Assembly: GCF_003390395.1 (NCBI RefSeq)
Contig: NZ_QUOV01000001.1
Span: forward strand, 4,154,001-4,218,000
Direction of reading: 5' to 3'
Origin: Thalassotalea euphylliae
Lineage (GTDB): Bacteria; Pseudomonadota; Gammaproteobacteria; Enterobacterales; Alteromonadaceae
Length of the DNA: 64,000 nt
Below the pieces are notes generated by a model that saw only the letters and a list, made by a program, of their open reading frames with translations, did no database searches and was not told where the DNA came from. The position numbers and the translations under genes were made by a program. Numbering within the stretch: the first letter of the stretch is position 1; each line of letters begins with the position of its first letter. Of this stretch, positions 27,236 to 38,667 are shown in pieces.

Positions 27236-28249
27236 TTGAAGCATCATGATTCCTTAGCACAAGCACAAGTTAAAATGGCAAAAACACTTAAGCTGTTAGC
27301 ACAGTGGAAGTTGCCTGCAACCCCAATAAATTACGCAATTGGTTACGAATACATTTGCGAAAAAAACACACCGCTTATCACTAAGATAGACCAACATTTA
27401 TTTGCCAATAATCACCTCGATAACTTTCTCATTGAGCAGCTTTATCAAGACCATGTACTTGGTCAAAGTAACTTGCGCGACGACATTTTTGATGATGCTA
27501 AGCAACTAACTGCCCAGCTCAGTGAAACTTGTCATAACGCTAATGCGCAAGGTAATAAATTGCTGTCTGCACTCGACACTAATATTGCATCAGTGCGAGA
27601 TGGTGATAAAGAGCAAGCAGCGCAGGCCCTATCGCGATTATCACAGACAGTTGAATTGCTTAAGCAGCAACAAGCGTCATTGTTGAAGCAACTGGCGAAA
27701 ACCGAGCAGCAAGCAGATAACTTGTATCAAGAATTTAGTGCGGCACGCAAAGAAATCTACCTAGATCCAGTGACTCGGTTATACAACCGAAAGGCGCTGA
27801 GCAAGCATTTTGATACATGGGTGAGTGAATCACCGGACCGTCAAATCGCAGCTTTGGTCGTTAGTGTTGATGACTTTAATCTGTTTAGTAATAAATTCGG
27901 TTCGCTAATTGGCGATGTTATTTTGTCTAAGATTGCCAACAAGGTAAGTAACTACGTGGGTGAAAGTGGCTTACCTGTGCGCACAGGTAATGAGGAATTT
28001 CTTATTCTGCTGCCTGATGTTGAAATGGGAATCGCAAGCGAAATTGCCGAGAAAATTCGCCAAGGCGTAGAGAAAATACGCTTTATTAGCAGTAAATCTG
28101 GCATCCGTTTACCACAAATGACAATTTCACTTGGCGTTAGTGAATTCAAGCAAAAAGAAACACTAAATAGCCTACTTAGCCGCACCCAAAAAGCGCTATC
28201 GAATGCTCAGCAAAAAGGCCTAAATCAAGTATCTATGCTTCCTGCTTAG
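27236..28249 (+). CDS. GGDEF-domain protein with variant GNEEF motif
   Basis: A 337-residue soluble protein. The N-terminal half (1-165) is helical and coiled-coil, without membrane segments. The C-terminal GGDEF domain begins at about 175 (YLDPVTRLYNRKAL) and has DDFNLFSNKFGSLIGD for nucleotide binding, but the signature is RTGNEEF, with Asn replacing the second Gly. Catalysis may be lost or weakened; GTP or c-di-GMP binding could persist. It starts at TTG, supported by GGGGTG 5 bases upstream. It is the next plus-strand gene after the c-di-GMP riboswitch, but 2.2 kb away across an opposing gene. Confidence 0.85.
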   Translation: MKHHDSLAQAQVKMAKTLKLLAQWKLPATPINYAIGYEYICEKNTPLITKIDQHLFANNHLDNFLIEQLYQDHVLGQSNLRDDIFDDAKQLTAQLSETCHNANAQGNKLLSALDTNIASVRDGDKEQAAQALSRLSQTVELLKQQQASLLKQLAKTEQQADNLYQEFSAARKEIYLDPVTRLYNRKALSKHFDTWVSESPDRQIAALVVSVDDFNLFSNKFGSLIGDVILSKIANKVSNYVGESGLPVRTGNEEFLILLPDVEMGIASEIAEKIRQGVEKIRFISSKSGIRLPQMTISLGVSEFKQKETLNSLLSRTQKALSNAQQKGLNQVSMLPA

Positions 28250-28315
28250 CTGCCGCTTAACTTTTTTACTCACTTCGCAGTAAAAACTCTCTAACAACCG
28301 ATAGTGTCAGCTTTG

Positions 28316-28648
28316 CTAATTGCCCGTTAATGAACCACAAATAAGTTCCAGCAAAGGTTGTTCATCAATAGACTCTGGCTCTAACCAGCATGACTGGCTA
28401 TACACTTCAAAATTTAAGACAAAATAACCAAAATCTTCCGCGACTTGTGCACGGAATCTGACATTATGGCGATCGGCGCCGGGGATTTTTTCCAAGATAC
28501 TAACCTGCGTCAACTGACTCAATACCACCTCGGTCGCGATGTCGAAATCTTCTTCGTCAAACTCGCCATCAAATCGAATATCGAGATGATCATCACGCAA
28601 AAATACTGCTGAAACTAGAAGTGATGATGGTTGCGTTAACTGCTGCAT
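28316..28648 (-). CDS. Hypothetical protein coupled to selO
   Basis: A 110-residue acidic protein I do not recognise. It starts MQQLTQPSSLLVS and has an alternating beta-like pattern (LDIRFDGEFDEEDFD, VRFRAQVAEDFGYFVLNFEVYS). There is no signal peptide. The ATG at 28648 overlaps the 3' end of selO by 13 bases and has GGAA 8 bases upstream; an earlier ATG at 28672 is also open. Coupling with selO suggests one transcript, but no functional link is established. Confidence 0.6.
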   Translation of the reverse strand: MQQLTQPSSLLVSAVFLRDDHLDIRFDGEFDEEDFDIATEVVLSQLTQVSILEKIPGADRHNVRFRAQVAEDFGYFVLNFEVYSQSCWLEPESIDEQPLLELICGSLTGN

Positions 28649-30126
28649 GAAATTTCCAAGTGCTTGCCCCATTCTGGCGCTGGCTGTGCATATTGCTCTG
28701 CGCCTGCTTGCTCATCAAATGGGGTTTGTAAAACGCCTTGTAGGCGCTCAATTTCAGTGTAATCACCCTGCTCTGCTTGCCTAATCGCTTGCTGAGCTAA
28801 GTAATTGCGTAAGATAAATTTAGCGTTATGCTGGTTTTGAATTTGATGGCGGGCACTATCTGCCATGTCATCGTCCGCTAATCGCTGGCGATACTTTTTA
28901 AGCCACTCAATAACAACTTGTTGATCATTAAAATGTGCTAACAACTTTTGGCATTGCTGATTATCAACATCATCGACAAATACTTGATTGAGCAGCCTGA
29001 AACTTAGAGTGTAATCTGCTTTTTGCTTGGCCAGCAGTGTTAACCACTCCCCTAACAACGCCTGATCTTCATCTTGCCATGTTGCCAACCCAAGCTTTCG
29101 CTGCATTAACGAAATATAGTGCTGCACGAATATTGGCTCATATTGGCTCAGCGCCGCGCGAATTTCTTCGGTTGATAACCAGTCAGAGAAAGTAATAGCC
29201 AGCGCATTTAAATTCCACAGGCCAATGCTCGGCTGCTGGTCAAAGGCGTAGCGACCGGTATGATCGGAATGATTGCAAATAAAACTGGGCTGATAGTCAT
29301 CAAGAAAGCCAAATGGACCATAATCTATGGTCAGGCCAAGAATCGACATATTATCGGTATTCATTACCCCATGCGCAAAACCATGTACTTGCCACTTAGC
29401 AATGAGTGTCGCGGTTGATTGTACAATCGCCGCCAGCATGGCTTTGTGTGGGTTTTCCTGCCTTAAACACTCAGGAAAGTATTCAGCTAAACAATAATCC
29501 GCGAGCTGATTGAGTTCATCTTTTTTCCCTTGATGAAACCAATATTCAAAGTGACCAAAACGAATATAACTCGGCGACGTTCGCGTCATGATAGCGCCCT
29601 TTTCGACGCGCTCGCGATAAACATCGTGTTCACTACCAATAATGCATAGCGCTCGTGTGGTGGGAATATCAAGCGCCGCCATCGCCTCACTAGCGAGGAA
29701 TTCGCGAATACAAGAGCGCAGTACTGCCCTGCCATCGCCCATGCGAGAAAACGGCGTTTCCCCTGCCCCTTTGAGTTGAACATCTAACCGCTGGCCAGAC
29801 TTCGCAATAATTTCGCCGAAGCTAATGGCTCGCCCGTCACCTAATTGCGGCACGTATTGGCCAAATTGGTGACCGCTATACACTTGCGCATGAAAATAGC
29901 CACCTTTAGGTAATACCTTGCCAGCAAAAACATCAACAAAATTAGTTTGATGTAAATCATCTTTTGCAATGCCAAGCTCTGCTAGCATAGCGTCACTGGT
30001 CGCCACCAAATGCGAATTCACTAAAGGAGTCGGCGATACAGGTCGATAAATAAAAGGTAAATGCTTTACAAGTCGATTGTCGAAATTAAACGCAATTGGC
30101 TCGGACATCGTAATTACTTCAGTCAT
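28636..30126 (-). CDS. selO: Protein adenylyltransferase SelO
   Basis: Pseudokinase that transfers AMP from ATP to protein Ser/Thr/Tyr residues, linked to redox homeostasis. The 496-residue protein (family 480-550) has QVYSGHQFGQYVPQLGDGRA, KGAGETPFSRMGDGRAVLR, and HGVMNTDNMSILGLTIDYGPFGF, holding the inverted kinase-like ATP site with the catalytic Asp-Asn pair. Bacterial SelO lacks selenocysteine; here the C-terminus is LEISCSS, with Cys in the position of the eukaryotic Sec. Start could be 30126 or 30108. The small downstream gene overlaps its end. Confidence 0.95.
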   Translation of the reverse strand: MTEVITMSEPIAFNFDNRLVKHLPFIYRPVSPTPLVNSHLVATSDAMLAELGIAKDDLHQTNFVDVFAGKVLPKGGYFHAQVYSGHQFGQYVPQLGDGRAISFGEIIAKSGQRLDVQLKGAGETPFSRMGDGRAVLRSCIREFLASEAMAALDIPTTRALCIIGSEHDVYRERVEKGAIMTRTSPSYIRFGHFEYWFHQGKKDELNQLADYCLAEYFPECLRQENPHKAMLAAIVQSTATLIAKWQVHGFAHGVMNTDNMSILGLTIDYGPFGFLDDYQPSFICNHSDHTGRYAFDQQPSIGLWNLNALAITFSDWLSTEEIRAALSQYEPIFVQHYISLMQRKLGLATWQDEDQALLGEWLTLLAKQKADYTLSFRLLNQVFVDDVDNQQCQKLLAHFNDQQVVIEWLKKYRQRLADDDMADSARHQIQNQHNAKFILRNYLAQQAIRQAEQGDYTEIERLQGVLQTPFDEQAGAEQYAQPAPEWGKHLEISCSS

Positions 30127-30230
30127 AGTAAGTGTTTACATAATACTAAAAAATCTAGGACAACTTAGGTCTTTTTCCATATAATCGACTAAGGCTCAGA
30201 AAAATCTAATCATTAAGAGAGACAGACATT

Positions 30231-30530
30231 ATGAAAAAAATGACTCTTGCTATTGCAACTGCAGCAATGATGGTAGCTCCAGCATTCGCGGGCGACGTTG
30301 CAGCGGGTAAAGCAAAATCAGCAATGTGTGCAGCTTGTCACGGCGCAGAAGGTATTTCTGCTATTCCAATGTACCCTAACCTTGCTGGCCAAAAAGAAGC
30401 TTACATTGCGAAGCAATTAAAAGATTTCAAATCTGGCGCACGTAAAGATCCAGTAATGGCTCCTATGGCGATGGGCCTAACTGATGCAGACGTAGCTAAC
30501 TTAGCTGCGTACTACGCTAGCCTTAAGTAA
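30231..30530 (+). CDS. Small class I cytochrome c (c5/c553-like)
   Basis: A 99-residue periplasmic monohaem cytochrome. A signal peptide (1-20, ending AFA) precedes a single CAACH haem site at about 34-38, and the distal Met is in [26 protein letters not shown] is shared with each domain of the tetrahaem cytochrome at 43-44 kb, so the two are related. It would shuttle electrons to a terminal oxidase or peroxidase. It is divergent from selO, with a good AGAG ribosome site and a terminator after the stop. Confidence 0.92.
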   Translation: MKKMTLAIATAAMMVAPAFAGDVAAGKAKSAMCAACHGAEGISAIPMYPNLAGQKEAYIAKQLKDFKSGARKDPVMAPMAMGLTDADVANLAAYYASLK

Positions 30531-30550
30531 TTTATTACTGTGGGCTTAGC

Positions 30551-30575
30551 AAAAGCGCTCATCTGAGCGCTTTTT
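30551..30575 (+). terminator. Rho-independent terminator of cytochrome c gene
   Basis: AAAAGCGCTC, loop, GAGCGCTTTTT: a strong stem followed by T residues 20 bases after the stop. Confidence 0.88.
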
Positions 30576-30611
30576 GCTTTTCTAGCGCCTGACAAATATC
30601 TTATCCATCGC

Positions 30612-32318
30612 CTACTCAATCAAAAGCTGCGCAATATAGTGGTTTTTGTCCCACTGAATACCTGTCGCACCCTGCGGTAGTTCAAAGGTTTGCCAATCGC
30701 TTGTCAGCGCAAAATTTTGCTGATCAGATGCCACACCACCAGTAAACTTCGCCGGAATTGCCATCGCAAAACCATCCACCACATGACGCCAACGGGCTTT
30801 AAATTCGCCGTCCATTAGTCGATATTCCAGCACAGGAATACGACTGTCGCGCAGGTACTGATCAAAAAACTTATTAAGCACGAGCCCAGATTGTTCAGCA
30901 ATATAATCTTCCACTTGCTGGGTAGTAACGGTTTGATGATAAAAAACCTTGTTTAAGCCACGCAAAATCTCACGCCATTTGCTGTCGTCATTAATGAGTT
31001 GGCGAAGCGTGTGCAGCATATTCGCACCTTTGGGGTAAATATCGTACGAACCCACTTGGTGTTGGTGATAAGTCCCTATCATCGGCTTATCGTTGCGAAT
31101 ATTTTGACGTTGCCCACGCAAGTATTCTGCCCCTGCCGCTTTGCCGTAGTGATACTCAACAAACAAACCTTCAGCGTAGGTGGTAAAGCTCTCTTGTATC
31201 CATAAATCAGCAACATCCTTAGCCGTAATACTGTTAGCAAACCATTCGTGTGCGGTTTCGTGAATAATCAAGAAATCCCACTTTAAGCCCCAACCTGTCT
31301 CGCTGAGATCACGTCCTTTGTAACCTTGCTGATAGTTGTTGCCATAAGTGACTGAGCTTTGATGCTCCATGCCAAGATACGGAGCTTCAACCAACTTGTA
31401 ACTGTCTTGATAAAACGGATATGGACCAAACCAATGCTCCAGCGCTTCGATAGTACGCTTGGCATCACCAAAGTGTACGCGCGCTTTTTCTTCGTTAGCA
31501 CGTAGCACGTAATAGTCCATATCTAATACGCCATTTTCACCTTGATATTGCTCGGCAAAATTGACGTAGTCAGCAATATTGATATTCACACCGTAATTAT
31601 TAATAGGATTGATGACGCGCCAGTGGAAAACTCGGCTATCACCTTGATCTTCAATGTTAATTAAACGGCCATTAGAGACATTAAACAAAGGTCTTGGCAC
31701 TTCAATCAACATATCAATTCCGCGGTCGGCTTCGTCATAGCCGTGATCTTTATTCGGCCACCAAATACTGGCGCCGATCCCTTGATTTGACGAAGCAATA
31801 AATGGCATGCCATCTTCATCTTCCGACCAAGTAATACCGCCATCCCAAGGGGCATTTTTCGCTTCATGAGGCTGACCCGAAAAGGTCAAGGTTAACTGAT
31901 ATTCCTGACCTATTTGCTGTGGCTCTTTTGTCGAAATAAAGTAACTGTAACCTTCTTGGCGAATCCCTAAGATTTGCCCTGCTTGCACAGCAGCTTCAAG
32001 CTTCATAGGTGCTTGTAGCTCAATTTGTAATTCTTTTGCATTATCAATTACTTGATAGGTTATGATGTTTTCGCCAGCAAAAGATCGGTCACCAATATCG
32101 ACAGCCATCGATAGCTGGTAATGCTTTACATCCCACCAAGCGCGTTCAGCGGTAATCGCACCGCGTAAATGCTTTTGCCTTTGTTCGCTAATGTCAGGTG
32201 TATTTGGCTTGCTTTCAATTTCGTTATTAATATCGATAAGCTGCCGCGCATTAACTTGATGACTGGTCAGCACGAGTAAGGCACTAATTGCTGTTGATAA
32301 CCATTTGTTGGGCATCAT
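30612..32318 (-). CDS. Exported M1-family metallopeptidase
   Basis: A 568-residue zinc aminopeptidase-like protein. A signal peptide (about 1-24, ending VNA) sends it to the periplasm. The M1 hallmarks are present: the substrate motif as GMEHQ (GxMEN-like) and zinc site HETAHEWF followed by the distal Glu in WIQESFTTYAEG. It lacks the long C-terminal helical domain of PepN (870), so it belongs to the short M1 group. The C-terminus is beta-rich (WRHVVDGFAMAIPAKF). It is a single gene, convergent with the small cytochrome gene. Confidence 0.92.
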   Translation of the reverse strand: MMPNKWLSTAISALLVLTSHQVNARQLIDINNEIESKPNTPDISEQRQKHLRGAITAERAWWDVKHYQLSMAVDIGDRSFAGENIITYQVIDNAKELQIELQAPMKLEAAVQAGQILGIRQEGYSYFISTKEPQQIGQEYQLTLTFSGQPHEAKNAPWDGGITWSEDEDGMPFIASSNQGIGASIWWPNKDHGYDEADRGIDMLIEVPRPLFNVSNGRLINIEDQGDSRVFHWRVINPINNYGVNINIADYVNFAEQYQGENGVLDMDYYVLRANEEKARVHFGDAKRTIEALEHWFGPYPFYQDSYKLVEAPYLGMEHQSSVTYGNNYQQGYKGRDLSETGWGLKWDFLIIHETAHEWFANSITAKDVADLWIQESFTTYAEGLFVEYHYGKAAGAEYLRGQRQNIRNDKPMIGTYHQHQVGSYDIYPKGANMLHTLRQLINDDSKWREILRGLNKVFYHQTVTTQQVEDYIAEQSGLVLNKFFDQYLRDSRIPVLEYRLMDGEFKARWRHVVDGFAMAIPAKFTGGVASDQQNFALTSDWQTFELPQGATGIQWDKNHYIAQLLIE

Positions 32319-32489
32319 TTTTTAACTCTTTGCTCTGAGAATATGAGCAATATTGTGCGTCGCTAGCAAGTTGATGGCAAGCCATAGACAAAGTGGGTTT
32401 GTCACCGACCTATGAATCTGGCGCTTGCGTAAATTAAAAATTCTTGTAAGACTAAAAAGCATCTGAGCAAGCGAATTAATTTGCTCAGC

Positions 32490-32580
32490 GAACTTGTCGG
32501 AGTGCCATAGGGCTGAGATCGCGAAAGCGGGATCCGTAGAACCTGATCAGCGTAATTGCTGCGAAGGGAACAAGCGCAAT
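32490..32580 (+). promoter_or_regulatory. TPP riboswitch (THI element)
   Basis: Reads GGAGTGC, GGGCTGAGATC, GATCC, GAACCTGATCAG, GTAATTGCTGCGAAGGGAAC in order, the THI-box consensus with CUGAGA and the CUGAUC...GCGAAGGGA pyrophosphate site. It lies about 120 bases upstream of thiC in the same direction and should repress the operon when thiamin pyrophosphate is plentiful, most likely at translation. Confidence 0.96.
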
Positions 32581-32701
32581 ACAAACTCAATATATTAATT
32601 AGCTGTAGACAATTTTAGGCTACTGTTCTTGATGACATTGGGTTTGTGTTGTTCTCGTCATACCTAGTCAACTCCGCCGAATATAATTAATTATTATCTA
32701 G

Positions 32702-34690
<1,989 letters not shown>

Positions 34691-34695
34691 ATACC

Positions 34696-35907
34696 GTGGC
34701 CAATATTGCAATTGTTGGCGCGGGGCTGCTAGGTCGTTTAATGGCCTGGCAGCTGAGCCTAGCGAGTAACACGCACAATAACGCACACCAGATCAGCCTA
34801 TACGACAAAGACGCCATTGATGGTCGGCAAAGTGCTGCCTACACGGCAGCGGGTTTGCTCACGCCTTATGGCGAGTCGTTAAGCTGTGAACCTGAAATTG
34901 TCGCCATGGGCGAGGCAGCACTAACCATGTGGCCGGAGTTACTCGGCGAACTTGCCAGTCCAGTCGACTTTCAAGCGAATGGTTCTATTTGCGTTAGTCA
35001 CCGCGTGGACCAAGGTGACTATGAACGCTTTGCACGCCATATCAGCCAGCATTATCCGCAAGCTCAGCTTCAATTACTAAGCAAAAGCGAATTTACCCAG
35101 CAAGTACCTGCATTAGCAGAGCGCTTTGAAAGCGGTGCATACCTGCAAGGTGAAGGCTGTATTGATAATCATCAACTGCTCAATGCACTGGCAAGTGCGC
35201 TGCAAGCAAATAATGCGGTCGATTGGCTTGCGCAAACGCAAGTGCTGACGGTATCTCCTTATCAAGTTCACACCAACTCAGGTATTAAGCAATTTGACTT
35301 GGTCATTGATTGCCGTGGCATCGGCGCAAGTGCCATTCACACCCAAGCTGGTTCCAATATCGACGCGAATACCGATGCCAAAATCAAAGACCAGGGAGCA
35401 CTGCCGATGTTAAGGCCAGTGCGCGGAGAGGTCATCAGGGTGTATGCGCCGGACGTCGAATTTTCACTGCCAGTGCGTTTAATGCACCCAAGATACAAGC
35501 TTTATATCGCTCCGAAAGCCAAGCATGAATACGTTATTGGCGCGACGGAAATAGAAAGTGGGGCGACGGGTAAAGTTACCGTGCAATCGGCACTAGAGCT
35601 GCTGTCTGCCTTGTATAGCCTGCATCCAGGTTTTGCCGAAGCGCAGATTCTTGAGCAGCTTAGCCACTGCCGCCCAGCATTTGCCGACAACCGCCCACAA
35701 GCAAGAAGCAAAGCAGGGCTGATACAGCTCAACGGCTTATATCGCCATGGTTATTTGCTCGCGCCAGTGATGCTAGCAACGGGCTTACACTTGGCTGCTC
35801 AGCAAATTAATACGGCTAAAAGTAGCAAGTCCTCTTACTCAGTGCCGCCAGCATTTTTTGAATGGCTACACGTTGACGGTAAAAACAATCTAAGAGCAAA
35901 ACAATGA
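34696..35907 (+). CDS. thiO: Glycine oxidase ThiO-type FAD oxidoreductase
   Basis: A 403-residue FAD-dependent amine oxidase of the DAO family, which oxidises glycine to the dehydroglycine (iminoacetate) used for the thiazole ring. The N-terminal Rossmann motif is IAIVGAGLLGRLMAW. CRPAFADNRPQ and GLYRHGYLLAPVM near the C-terminus are ThiO-like. It starts at a GTG 5 bases after thiC. ThiO, not the radical enzyme ThiH, supplies the imine here, implying an oxygen-dependent thiazole route. Its stop overlaps thiS by 4 bases. Confidence 0.9.
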   Translation: MANIAIVGAGLLGRLMAWQLSLASNTHNNAHQISLYDKDAIDGRQSAAYTAAGLLTPYGESLSCEPEIVAMGEAALTMWPELLGELASPVDFQANGSICVSHRVDQGDYERFARHISQHYPQAQLQLLSKSEFTQQVPALAERFESGAYLQGEGCIDNHQLLNALASALQANNAVDWLAQTQVLTVSPYQVHTNSGIKQFDLVIDCRGIGASAIHTQAGSNIDANTDAKIKDQGALPMLRPVRGEVIRVYAPDVEFSLPVRLMHPRYKLYIAPKAKHEYVIGATEIESGATGKVTVQSALELLSALYSLHPGFAEAQILEQLSHCRPAFADNRPQARSKAGLIQLNGLYRHGYLLAPVMLATGLHLAAQQINTAKSSKSSYSVPPAFFEWLHVDGKNNLRAKQ

Positions 35908-36182
35908 CCCATACCTACCCAGATAAGACCTACCTAGCTCATACCTACTTGGTGAATGGTAAAGCTTTCACCCTTGATCAAGCTGTTTACCAAGAGGCTG
36001 AACACAAAGAAACAGACATCACAGTGAGCCAACTGCTTAACGAGTATTTTTCAGTGCACCCAGAGCCTAAGTTATTTGCGGTAGCCGTCGATCAAACCTT
36101 TGTTGCCAAAACAGACTACGAGACAACATCACTTAGCAACGGCGCAAGTATTGAGCTATTTTCACCGATTCAAGGAGGTTAG
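35904..36182 (+). CDS. thiS: Sulfur carrier protein ThiS
   Basis: Ubiquitin-like protein whose C-terminal Gly-Gly becomes a thiocarboxylate donating sulfur to ThiG. It is 92 residues, longer than the usual 66; the extra residues are at the N-terminus and in an insert about residues 25-45 ([10 protein letters not shown]). The terminal SPIQGG and the preceding [10 protein letters not shown] match the family. Overlap with thiO (4 bases) and a 2-base gap to thiG show tight coupling. The ThiS-adenylating ThiF is not in this window. Confidence 0.9.
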   Translation: MTHTYPDKTYLAHTYLVNGKAFTLDQAVYQEAEHKETDITVSQLLNEYFSVHPEPKLFAVAVDQTFVAKTDYETTSLSNGASIELFSPIQGG

Positions 36183-36184
36183 CG

Positions 36185-36979
36185 ATGACACTCTCTATCT
36201 ATGGCACTGAGCTTGATAGCCGACTGCTCATCGGTACGGCACTTTATCCAAGCCCAGCCATTATGCAACAAGCGGTCATCGCTAGCGGCGCTAAAGTAAT
36301 GACTTTATCACTGAAGCGCCAATCACCAGCAGAGCAGGGGGGGCAGATGATTTGGCAGTATTTGCAACAACTTGCCAATGATCACCAAATTAAGCTACTG
36401 CCCAATACCGCAGGTTGTAAAACTGCCAATGAAGCCATCACCCTAGCACACATGTCGCGTGAGTTATTTCAAACCCATTGGCTTAAATTAGAAGTGATAG
36501 GTGACGACTACAACTTGCAACCCGACCCGATTGAATTGCTTAAAGCAACTAAAGCCCTAATTGATGATGGCTTTCAAATATTGCCGTATTGCACTGATGA
36601 CTTAGTACTGTGTCAGCGTCTTTACGATTTAGGCTGCGAGGTGATCATGCCGTGGGCATCGCCGATTGGCACAGGTAAAGGTTTAATGAATCCCTACAAC
36701 CTCGCCACGATTCGCAGCCGCTTACCCCAAGCAACCTTAATTGTTGATGCCGGTATTGGAAAACCTTCAGATGCGGTGCAAGCACTAGAGCTAGGTTATG
36801 ACGGCGTACTACTTAATAGTGCGGTTGCGCTAGCAAGTGATCCTGTTGCTATGGCAAAAGCTTTTGCCTATGCAATGCAAGCAGGAGAACTGGCGCAACA
36901 GGCTGGCATTATGCCTGAGCGCCAGACGGCACAGCCAAGTACGCCAACACTCGACACGCCATTTTGGCACCAAAGTTAA
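36185..36979 (+). CDS. thiG: Thiazole synthase ThiG
   Basis: Builds the thiazole phosphate carboxylate from deoxyxylulose 5-phosphate, dehydroglycine and ThiS thiocarboxylate. The 264-residue TIM barrel matches the family. The Schiff-base Lys is in [10 protein letters not shown], and the phosphate site is in [12 protein letters not shown] and [22 protein letters not shown] at the N-terminus is typical. GGAGG near the end of thiS acts as ribosome site. It sits between thiS and the thiDE fusion. Confidence 0.97.
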   Translation: MTLSIYGTELDSRLLIGTALYPSPAIMQQAVIASGAKVMTLSLKRQSPAEQGGQMIWQYLQQLANDHQIKLLPNTAGCKTANEAITLAHMSRELFQTHWLKLEVIGDDYNLQPDPIELLKATKALIDDGFQILPYCTDDLVLCQRLYDLGCEVIMPWASPIGTGKGLMNPYNLATIRSRLPQATLIVDAGIGKPSDAVQALELGYDGVLLNSAVALASDPVAMAKAFAYAMQAGELAQQAGIMPERQTAQPSTPTLDTPFWHQS

Positions 36980-37031
36980 CCAGCAGAACATTACAAGCTA
37001 AGTAAAGACGAAAGAGTAGTATGAGTTTCTT

Positions 37032-38654
37032 ATGAGCACATCCCGTTCACACCATCCAGCACCAGATAAAGCACTTGATACACAAAAGCCCAAACCAATT
37101 GTTTGGACAATTTCCGGCAGTGACTGTTCTGGCGGTGCGGGTATCGCAGCCGATATCAAAACCATGCATAGCCTTGCCCTTAGCCTTTCACCTGGCCTTA
37201 GTCTTAGCCAAGACAATGTTGAAATTTGTACGCTGATCAGCGCCAATACCACTCAAAATTCAGAGCGTTTAGTGGCGGTAAATCCAGTCGCTACAGAAAT
37301 ACTTGATGAGCAGGCCAAACTACTTATCAAGGATAAGCCACCCACGGCTATCAAGATTGGTTTATTAGCAAACGATCATCAAGTTAATTGGCTGATCACG
37401 CTATTGGCAAGGCTCAAACAGCAAGATCCTGCGCTGATCACTGTCTACGATCCCGTCGCTAGTGCCAGTGTTGGCGGTAAGTTCAGCCAAATCGATCCCG
37501 TAGCGATCCAAAAATTATTACCATACCTTGATGTGATCACACCTAACTTGCCTGAGCTTGAAGCGCTTGCTTGTGTAGAAAAAGTAACAGAAAAAACAAC
37601 TGAGCAAGCTGCTTTGCAATTGCTAAACCATGGTGTTCAAACCGTTGTGGTAAAAGGCGGGCACAGTAGCGATATTGATACTTGTTTAGACAGTGCTTAT
37701 TCACTAGTTAAGAATTGTGATCCAGCTAACAAACCTCAGCTACACACGATAAAAATTGTTAGCGCACGAATTAATACGAGTTACAGCCATGGCTCAGGTT
37801 GCGCTTTTACATCGGCACTCACCTTATTATTAGCGCAAGGTTATTTATTGCGTGACGCACTCACTTTAACTAAAGCGTTTATTAATCAAGGACTAAGCAA
37901 GAATGTTGGAAAAACTGGCTATTATGGCGCTTTTGCTGTTGGAGCTTTTCCTACGGATGATAAGTATTTTCCTGACATAGTTAACAACAGTGCAGATTTA
38001 CCTAACTCTGGCTTTCCTTCGCTAGGGTTAAACAATGGTTTAAGCAATAGTTCCGGCAAAGAAAAACTAGGACTTTACCCCGTGATTGACTCACTCGATT
38101 GGCTAGAGAAACTGCTGCCATTTGAGCTCAATATTATCCAGCTCAGGCTAAAAGATTTACCGATTGATGAAGTCGAGAGACAAATTGCCCAAGCAGTAAA
38201 GCTAACGAGCAACACAACTACTCGGTTATTTATCAATGATTACTGGCAACTGGCGATAAAACACGGTGCCTATGGCGTGCACTTAGGACAAGAAGATCTC
38301 GCCGATGCCGACTTAAAGGCTATTGCTAATGCAGGATTACGGCTTGGGATCAGCACCCATGGCTGCTATGAGCTTTTATTAGCTCGGCAACTAAAACCTA
38401 GTTATTTAGCCATTGGGGCGATTTTCCCAACTGTGACCAAAGATATGACAGGACAAATTCAAGGATTGGAAAATTTGCAGCACTTGTTAGCACTCAAGCA
38501 AAATATTCCCATTGTTGCGATTGGTGGCATTAACCTTGAGCGAGCGAAAGTCGTTGCCAGCACTAGGGTTGATAGCGTCGCCGTAGTCACCGCGATTACC
38601 CGCGCAGATGATTACCGCCAAGCTGTTCGAGCGCTAAAAGCCATTTGTCAGTAG
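37032..38654 (+). CDS. thiDE: Bifunctional HMP(-P) kinase / thiamin phosphate synthase
   Basis: A 540-residue fusion. Residues 20-290 form ThiD, phosphorylating hydroxymethylpyrimidine twice: ISGSDCSGGAGIAADIKT at the start, YDPVASASVGG, and the catalytic Cys in SHGSGCAFTSALT. A linker of about 55 residues (Ser/Asn/Leu/Gly-rich) precedes ThiE (350-540), which joins the pyrimidine and thiazole: FINDYWQLAIKHGAYGVHLGQEDL, GISTHG, GAIFPTVTK and VAIGGIN. Active-site motifs of both halves look intact. It ends the operon and is convergent with the MCE gene 13 bases away. Confidence 0.96.
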   Translation: MSTSRSHHPAPDKALDTQKPKPIVWTISGSDCSGGAGIAADIKTMHSLALSLSPGLSLSQDNVEICTLISANTTQNSERLVAVNPVATEILDEQAKLLIKDKPPTAIKIGLLANDHQVNWLITLLARLKQQDPALITVYDPVASASVGGKFSQIDPVAIQKLLPYLDVITPNLPELEALACVEKVTEKTTEQAALQLLNHGVQTVVVKGGHSSDIDTCLDSAYSLVKNCDPANKPQLHTIKIVSARINTSYSHGSGCAFTSALTLLLAQGYLLRDALTLTKAFINQGLSKNVGKTGYYGAFAVGAFPTDDKYFPDIVNNSADLPNSGFPSLGLNNGLSNSSGKEKLGLYPVIDSLDWLEKLLPFELNIIQLRLKDLPIDEVERQIAQAVKLTSNTTTRLFINDYWQLAIKHGAYGVHLGQEDLADADLKAIANAGLRLGISTHGCYELLLARQLKPSYLAIGAIFPTVTKDMTGQIQGLENLQHLLALKQNIPIVAIGGINLERAKVVASTRVDSVAVVTAITRADDYRQAVRALKAICQ

Positions 38655-38667
38655 TCGCTTTATAGAG

